Assembly: GCA_944381615.1 (NCBI GenBank)
Contig: CALWLT010000037.1
Span: 1-64,000, forward strand
Source of the DNA: an uncultured Lachnospiraceae bacterium
GTDB lineage: Bacteria > Bacillota > Clostridia > Lachnospirales > Lachnospiraceae
DNA: 64,000 nt
Direction: 5' to 3'
Position numbers and translations under genes: made by a program. Shown here one piece after another: positions 59,979 through 64,000 of the stretch; position 1 is the stretch's first letter; each line of letters begins with the position of its first letter. The notes beneath the pieces are model-generated. The model searched no databases. It was given only the letters and a program-made list of their open reading frames with translations, and had not been told where the DNA came from.

Positions 59979-60926
59979 CTATATCTGATACCTGCAGGTT
60001 CCTCCGATCAGAATATCGATCACATTCTGCGCCGCCATCCGGCTCATCCGCGACGACGCCTCCTCGGTCGCCGCCCCCGCATGAGGCGTCAGGATGCAGT
60101 TTTCACACCGCGCCAGCGGGCTGTCCTGCGGCGGTTCGTGCACGGTCGCATCCAGCGCCGCCGCGCGGATCCGGTTCGCCTGCAGCGCCTCCAAAAGCGC
60201 CTCCTCATCCACAATCCCGCCGCGGGCCGTGTTGACCAGCACCGCGCTTTCCTTCATTTTCGCGAACGCATCCCGCCCGATCAGCCCCTCTGTCTCGCTG
60301 GTCAGCGGGGAATGGACGGAGATAAAATCCGCCTCGCGAAGAAGCCGGTCCAGCTCCACGTACTCCGCGCCCGTCTCCCGGGCAAACGCTTCGTCCTCAA
60401 ACACATCGTTTACCAGGATCTTCATGTCAAATCCCCGGCACCGGCGGGCCACGCCTTTGCCGATGCGCCCGGCCCCGATCACGCCCAGAACCTTCCCGTA
60501 CATCTCCAGCCCCTGGACGCGGGACGTATGTCCGGCCCGGATTGACGCGTCCATCCGGCTGACGCCCCGGGCCGCATCCAGCATCAGGGCCACCGCCAGA
60601 TCCGCCACAGAATCGCCGTTGGCGCCCGGCGTTATCGTGACGGCAATCCCGCGTTTTCTCGCCGCCGCCACATCGACCCGGTCGTAGCCGACCCCGTAGC
60701 GGGAAATAACCTTCAGCCGCGGACAGGCCGCCATCTGCGCGTCGTCAATCTCCTCCAGCCCGGCAATCAGGGCGTCCGCGTCCGCGAGTTCCCGCATCCG
60801 CTCCTCCATTGCCGCATCCTCTGCCAGCCTGACCCAGCCAATGCCCGCCGCCGTCAGGCAGTCGTACGCCTTGCCGTCGGTTTTGCCAAACGAGCGGGCC
60901 GTGATAACCGCTTTGTACGTGCTCAT
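59979..60926 (-). CDS. D-2-hydroxyacid dehydrogenase, SerA-like
   Basis: 315 residues from ATG 60926. The Rossmann domain reads KVLGVIGAGRIGKGVARRCR; catalytic Arg in VLVNTARGGIVDEEALLEAL, Glu in ATVHEPPQDSP and His in CILTPHAGAATEEASSRM are all visible. No regulatory ACT domain is present. It oxidises or reduces a 2-hydroxyacid with NAD(H); in this operon it could make a 2-ketogluconate-type intermediate. The start codon overlaps the kinase stop by 4 bp. Confidence 0.9.
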   Translation of the reverse strand: MSTYKAVITARSFGKTDGKAYDCLTAAGIGWVRLAEDAAMEERMRELADADALIAGLEEIDDAQMAACPRLKVISRYGVGYDRVDVAAARKRGIAVTITPGANGDSVADLAVALMLDAARGVSRMDASIRAGHTSRVQGLEMYGKVLGVIGAGRIGKGVARRCRGFDMKILVNDVFEDEAFARETGAEYVELDRLLREADFISVHSPLTSETEGLIGRDAFAKMKESAVLVNTARGGIVDEEALLEALQANRIRAAALDATVHEPPQDSPLARCENCILTPHAGAATEEASSRMSRMAAQNVIDILIGGTCRYQI

Positions 60927-62365
60927 GCTTTTCCTCCCGCCTTTCCTGACCCCTCGTCGCGATAGCAGTCCAGATACCTCTGATAGCGCTCCCGGTAGGC
61001 CTTCTGCCGTTCCGGCCGGGGATGGATGACCGCCGCCGGCGGACTGTGAAAATCCTCCGCGCGCCCGATCGCGCCCAGCCGCTCCATGCCCAGCACAATC
61101 CCTCCCATGAGGGAACTCTGCGCCTGCCGGTCCACCTCCAGCTCCTCCTGGAAAATATCCGCGCACATCTGCGACCAGACAGGGGAGTTCAGAATCCCGC
61201 CCGAAAACCGGATCCGCTGCGGCCGCCCGGCCGTCCGGACCAGCTCTTCATAACACTGATAAAGATTAAATAAAACGCCTTCCTGCACCGCCCGGTAAAG
61301 TTCCTTTACCGTGTGCGACGCTTTCAGCCGCAGGAAACGGCCGCGCCGCTCGTCCCGCCATCCGGGACAGCGCTCTCCGAACAAAAACGGGAGAAATACC
61401 GGGAGATCCGCCTCCCGCGTAAACTCCATCTCCAGCTCCTGATACGTGCTGCCGGAGGCAAAATTCTTCTTAAACCAGTCGATGCAGTTGCAGGCCCCCG
61501 ACGTGGCCGCGCCGGACAGCCAGCGTTTCGGCGACAGGTAGCACCAGGTGCTGGGATCCTTCGGCAGAACCGGCGCGTCCGTGCTCAGGCGCAGCGCCCC
61601 GCTCGTCCCCACGGAAAATGTCATCACGCCCTCGCGGATCGCGCCCACTCCGATCTGGTTCAGGCCGCCGTCCGCATTCGACGGGATCACGGGGACCCCC
61701 TCCCGCACGCCCAGCGCCCGGGCCGCTTCGGCCTGAAGCGGAAACGTCTCCTCAGAGGAGAGCAGGCGCGGCAGCGCCTCTTCCTCAATGCCCAGCTCCT
61801 CCATCAGCGCCGCGTCATACCGGAGCTCCCGGATATCCAAAAGCCCCGTCCCGGAAGCCGTGCATCTCGTCGCCGCAAATTCTCCCGTCATGCGAAACGT
61901 ATTGTAGACCCCCTGGCCTCCGATCCGGTACCCGCGCAGCGCCTTTCCTTCCCGTTTCAGCATCAGGAGCTTGTAAAACGGATAAATGGCATTGACCATG
62001 CAGCCGGTCCTCCGGTAGTGATCCTCCGTGTACGTCGGATCGCGCCGCAGCGTCCGGCACACGGCGGACGCCCCCGTATAGCACCAGGGATAGACCGGGG
62101 TCTGCGGCTCCATCTGCCGGTCAAACAGGCAGAGAGAATGCCACGTCCCGCCCAGCGAAATCAGGGCGATCTCATCGCCGCACACGGCGGACGCCTCCCG
62201 TCCCACCTCCAGAAGCGCGCGGTATACTGCGTCCGCGTCGTGAATACTCCGATCCGGATACATGGCGGGATACGGTTTGGTTTTCAGGACTGACTGTCCG
62301 TTTTCCGTGTCATATAAAAACGCTTTGGCCGACGATGTTGAAGATTCCAGTGCCAGTATTTTCAT
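60923..62365 (-). CDS. FGGY-family carbohydrate kinase, gluconokinase-like
   Basis: 480 residues. ATP-binding and fold signatures MKILALESSTSSAKAFLYDT, TFSVGTSGALRLSTD, QRIRFSGGILNSPVWSQMCA and MGGIVLGMERLGAIG. NADGGLNQIGVGAIREGV corresponds to the catalytic Asp loop. The overall look and the partners (GntR regulator, Gnd) are those of Bacillus GntK, although FGGY members also phosphorylate xylulose and other pentuloses. It is the first gene of the operon. Confidence 0.88.
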   Translation of the reverse strand: MKILALESSTSSAKAFLYDTENGQSVLKTKPYPAMYPDRSIHDADAVYRALLEVGREASAVCGDEIALISLGGTWHSLCLFDRQMEPQTPVYPWCYTGASAVCRTLRRDPTYTEDHYRRTGCMVNAIYPFYKLLMLKREGKALRGYRIGGQGVYNTFRMTGEFAATRCTASGTGLLDIRELRYDAALMEELGIEEEALPRLLSSEETFPLQAEAARALGVREGVPVIPSNADGGLNQIGVGAIREGVMTFSVGTSGALRLSTDAPVLPKDPSTWCYLSPKRWLSGAATSGACNCIDWFKKNFASGSTYQELEMEFTREADLPVFLPFLFGERCPGWRDERRGRFLRLKASHTVKELYRAVQEGVLFNLYQCYEELVRTAGRPQRIRFSGGILNSPVWSQMCADIFQEELEVDRQAQSSLMGGIVLGMERLGAIGRAEDFHSPPAAVIHPRPERQKAYRERYQRYLDCYRDEGSGKAGGKA

Positions 62366-62458
62366 GTTCAGATATCCTTTGATTTCCCGTTTTCAGGCTG
62401 CATGCTGCATACGATAAAAATATATTTTTTTAATTTAATAATATATTTTATGATCTGA

Positions 62459-62486
62459 ATTATATATTGTTTTTCAGGAAATACAA
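62459..62486 (-). promoter_or_regulatory. Promoter of the sugar-acid operon
   Basis: On minus TTGTAT (62481-62486), 16 bp, TATAAT (62459-62464). The leader is about 90 nt. Confidence 0.7.
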
Positions 62487-62500
62487 GTGGTAAAAGAACC

Positions 62501-62554
62501 AAGATTCTGGAAATTTTTTAGGCATATTGTCTATATCATGATAAGATTCTGAAA
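62501..62554. promoter_or_regulatory. Direct repeats upstream of the operon promoter
   Basis: AAGATTCTGGAAA (62501-62513) and AAGATTCTGAAA (62543-62554), 42 bp apart (four helical turns), upstream of the -35 box. A TATCATGATA palindrome lies between them. The placement suggests an activator or a looping regulator, possibly the adjacent GntR protein. Confidence 0.4.
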
Positions 62555-62558
62555 AGAG

Positions 62559-62596
62559 ATGCGCTGGATCCAAAAAAATGCGGCGGATCCAAAAAA
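62559..62596. repeat. Tandem 19-bp repeat
   Basis: ATGCGCTGGATCCAAAAAA (62559-62577) and ATGCGGCGGATCCAAAAAA (62578-62596), one mismatch. It borders the gntR terminator, whose T run is the A6 of the second copy. Confidence 0.8.
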
Positions 62597-62614
62597 GGCG
62601 GCCCGAAGGCCGCC
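62591..62614 (-). terminator. Terminator of the GntR regulator gene
   Basis: On minus GGCGGCC pairs with GGCCGCC around TTCG (a UUCG-type loop), followed by T6. Confidence 0.9.
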
Positions 62615-62640
62615 CGCGCTGTATTTCGTTTTGCCGTCCC

Positions 62641-63411
62641 CTATTTGATCCGTTCGCTGCGCATGATAATCCGCACCGACTCCACCGCGTTGCGAATGTG
62701 CAGGCGGATGCACTCCCTCAGGCGCTCTTCATCCCCGTCCACGATCGCCTGAAAGATCGCCTTGTGCTCCGTCAGACCCGCCATGTCCTTTTCCGCCGAC
62801 TGGCGGCGGAAAATATAATTGGAGTAAATAAACGGATTGATCCGCTTGTACATGTCCACCAGCTTCTGGTTGCCCGCGCACTTCAGATAGATCCGGTGAA
62901 ATTCATAATCGTGATTGTAGTCCTGCAAAAACAGCTCCACATCGCTCGTATCCAGGAACCGCTTCATGATCTCTTCGTGCTCTTCGATATTCTGCTCCAG
63001 CTCCCGCCTGAGCGCCTTATTGATCCGCACCGCGTTGATAATCTGACGGGTATAATAGAGATCCATCATCAGGCGCAGATCAAAAATCTCCTCCGCGTCC
63101 GACAGCGAGATCGGGCGCACCACCATCCCCTGCCGCGGATAATTTTCTACAATTTCCTCCGCGATCATCCGGTTTAACGCCAGCTTGACCGGCATCTCCG
63201 ACGTCCCGTAGCGGGCCGCCAGCTCCCGCGTGACCAGCTTGTCCCCGGGCTGCAGCTCCCCCACGATGATATCGCGCCGGATGTTGCGGCAGATCATATC
63301 CACCAGCGTCTCTTTTTTCCCGTTTTCCAGATCCGAATCCTCTGTCAGGTATTCCGGAACCGGAACCTTTGCCGCTTCCGCCTCCGGCCTGACTGCCTTT
63401 CGCCTTGCCAT
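62641..63411 (-). CDS. GntR-family regulator, FCD type
   Basis: 256 residues. The winged helix-turn-helix is RNIRRDIIVGELQPGDKLVT, RELAARYGTSEMPVKLALNR (about residues 40-85). The C-terminal FCD effector domain (AEEIFDLRLMMDLYYTRQII, DYNHDYEFHRIYLKCAGNQK, HKAIFQAIVDGDEERLRECI) has the His/Asp residues that bind metal and carboxylate effectors. FCD regulators typically sense sugar acids or organic acids. It lies directly upstream of the sugar-acid operon with its own promoter and terminator. Confidence 0.92.
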   Translation of the reverse strand: MARRKAVRPEAEAAKVPVPEYLTEDSDLENGKKETLVDMICRNIRRDIIVGELQPGDKLVTRELAARYGTSEMPVKLALNRMIAEEIVENYPRQGMVVRPISLSDAEEIFDLRLMMDLYYTRQIINAVRINKALRRELEQNIEEHEEIMKRFLDTSDVELFLQDYNHDYEFHRIYLKCAGNQKLVDMYKRINPFIYSNYIFRRQSAEKDMAGLTEHKAIFQAIVDGDEERLRECIRLHIRNAVESVRIIMRSERIK

Positions 63412-63500
63412 AATTCTTTCCTTCCTTTTTCCGTATCCCGCGTCCCGCCAAAGCGCCGCGCGCCCGGCAGACCTTTCTTCTCCACGGATCTTTCCTTTTC

Positions 63501-63529
63501 AGTATAGGCCGCGCCCGGAAAAAAGACAA
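63501..63529 (-). promoter_or_regulatory. Promoter of the GntR gene
   Basis: On minus TTGTCT (63524-63529), 17 bp, TATACT (63501-63506). The leader to the ATG at 63411 is about 80 nt. Confidence 0.65.
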
Positions 63530-63590
63530 GTTCTTTCCCGGTTTCCGCGGCAGAAAATCAGAAAATTTTTCCTCTGCCGGCCAAAAATTC

Positions 63591-63619
63591 TTGCATCAGA
63601 GAAAGGAAGTTATTATAAT
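63591..63619 (+). promoter_or_regulatory. Promoter of ilvE
   Basis: TTGCAT (63591-63596), 17 bp, TATAAT (63614-63619). The leader of about 55 nt is too short for a T-box. Confidence 0.75.
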
Positions 63620-63681
63620 AATTGATAAACAACAACGTAACCCGTCCACATCAGACGTACAGCAAGATTGGAGCAAGCACT

Positions 63682-64000
63682 ATGGAAAAGAAAAATATTG
63701 ACTGGGGAAATATCGGATTCGGATACCGGCAGACCGATTACCGTTACGTATCGATGTACCGGAACGGCGCCTGGGATGAGGGCGGCCTGACCACAGACGA
63801 CACCGTTACTTTAAGCGAATGCGCCTGCGTCCTTCAGTACGCCCAGACCTGCTTTGAGGGCCTGAAGGCATACACCACGGAGGACGGCCACATCGTGACC
63901 TTCCGCCCGGATCTCAACGCCGAGCGCATGGAAAATTCTGCCAAAGGACTGGAGATGCCTCCCTTCCCGCGGGATCGCTTCGTGGACGCCGTCTGCGAGG
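63682..64000 (+). CDS. ilvE: Branched-chain amino acid aminotransferase, N-terminal part
   Basis: Open from ATG 63682 (GGAG site 8 bases upstream) to the right edge, 106 codons. The sequence IDWGNIGFGYRQTDYRYVSM, then ALT-like CACVLQYAQTCFEGLKAY and FRPDLNAERMENSAKGLEMP, is the N-terminal domain of class IV PLP aminotransferases of the long IlvE/BCAT type. It transfers the amino group in the last step of valine, leucine and isoleucine synthesis. The PLP lysine lies beyond the window. Confidence 0.93.
   Translation, partial: MEKKNIDWGNIGFGYRQTDYRYVSMYRNGAWDEGGLTTDDTVTLSECACVLQYAQTCFEGLKAYTTEDGHIVTFRPDLNAERMENSAKGLEMPPFPRDRFVDAVCE

Larger units (their letters stand above)
62366..62640. other. 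AT-rich control region of the sugar-acid operon
   Basis: 275 bp with the operon leader (AT-rich, 62366-62452), the promoter, two 12-13-base direct repeats (62501-62513 and 62543-62554), a tandem 19-bp repeat (62559-62596) and the gntR terminator. No gene is present. Confidence 0.6.

Noticed and set aside
62366..62400. Catabolite-response (cre) element in the sugar-acid operon leader
   Set aside because: TGAAAACGGGAAATCA resembles cre but its spacing is two bases too long for the consensus.

Overview
The window looks like the chromosome of a GC-rich, spore-forming member of the Clostridia, most likely Lachnospiraceae. The reasons are a SipL-like LysM/DUF3794 spore-coat protein, SAM-I and FMN riboswitches ahead of metK and ribDEBAH, a DUF134/NifX-type pair, a VanR-like two-component system, and TTGACA/TATAAT-type promoters with strong AGGAGG ribosome sites. 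I found no rRNA, tRNA, CRISPR array, insertion sequence or prophage. The organism call is inference from gene content.

Layout. 1-721 is the end of an FtsX-type ABC permease. From 982 to 34857 almost everything is on the minus strand: an ABC-F ATPase with a possible attenuator (982-2735), the NifX-like/DUF134 pair with a palindromic operator (2798-3805), a lipoprotein, malQ, pyrC, small metabolic and repair genes (7540-13360; the glycosylase at 9361 is on plus), a LysR regulator with a symmetric promoter and a likely small RNA (13437-14627), DUF554, NUDIX, a second metallophosphoesterase lipoprotein and a CDF metal exporter (14766-18783). Next come a GIY-YIG/YaaA fusion and an OLD-family nuclease (18854-21871), the SipL homologue, a TtcA-like enzyme and cysE, an HD hydrolase and MscS, glgB, and the riboflavin operon ribD-ribE-ribBA-ribH under an FMN riboswitch (29651-33689).

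34954-38033 is a plus-strand block (lepB, lysC, an amidohydrolase). 38030-50274 returns to minus: two multi-pass membrane proteins, a secreted wall-binding protein, a two-component system, metK with its SAM riboswitch, murA, and a large anchored protein of unknown function. Three of these transcription units (the histidine kinase, murA and the large protein) share a TG-type -10 box followed by the same 14-base leader motif. 50556-51405 is a decayed Rpn-type nuclease.

51509-62365 is one long minus-strand operon for a sugar acid: FGGY kinase, 2-hydroxyacid dehydrogenase, KDPG aldolase, 6-phosphogluconate dehydrogenase, a TRAP transporter (DctP, a DctQ split by an in-frame TAG, DctM), a Gfo/Idh/MocA oxidoreductase, a sugar isomerase and a LarA-type racemase/epimerase. 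A GntR/FCD regulator lies just upstream (62641-63411). It resembles the Bacillus gluconate operon enlarged with C2-epimerisation and oxidoreduction steps. ilvE starts at 63682 and runs off the window.

The most interesting items are the GIY-YIG/YaaA fusion beside the OLD nuclease, the symmetric promoter with its terminator-ended small transcript, the riboflavin leader with two tandem terminators plus a 22-23 bp repeat array, the shared leader motif, and the sugar-acid operon with its interrupted DctQ.
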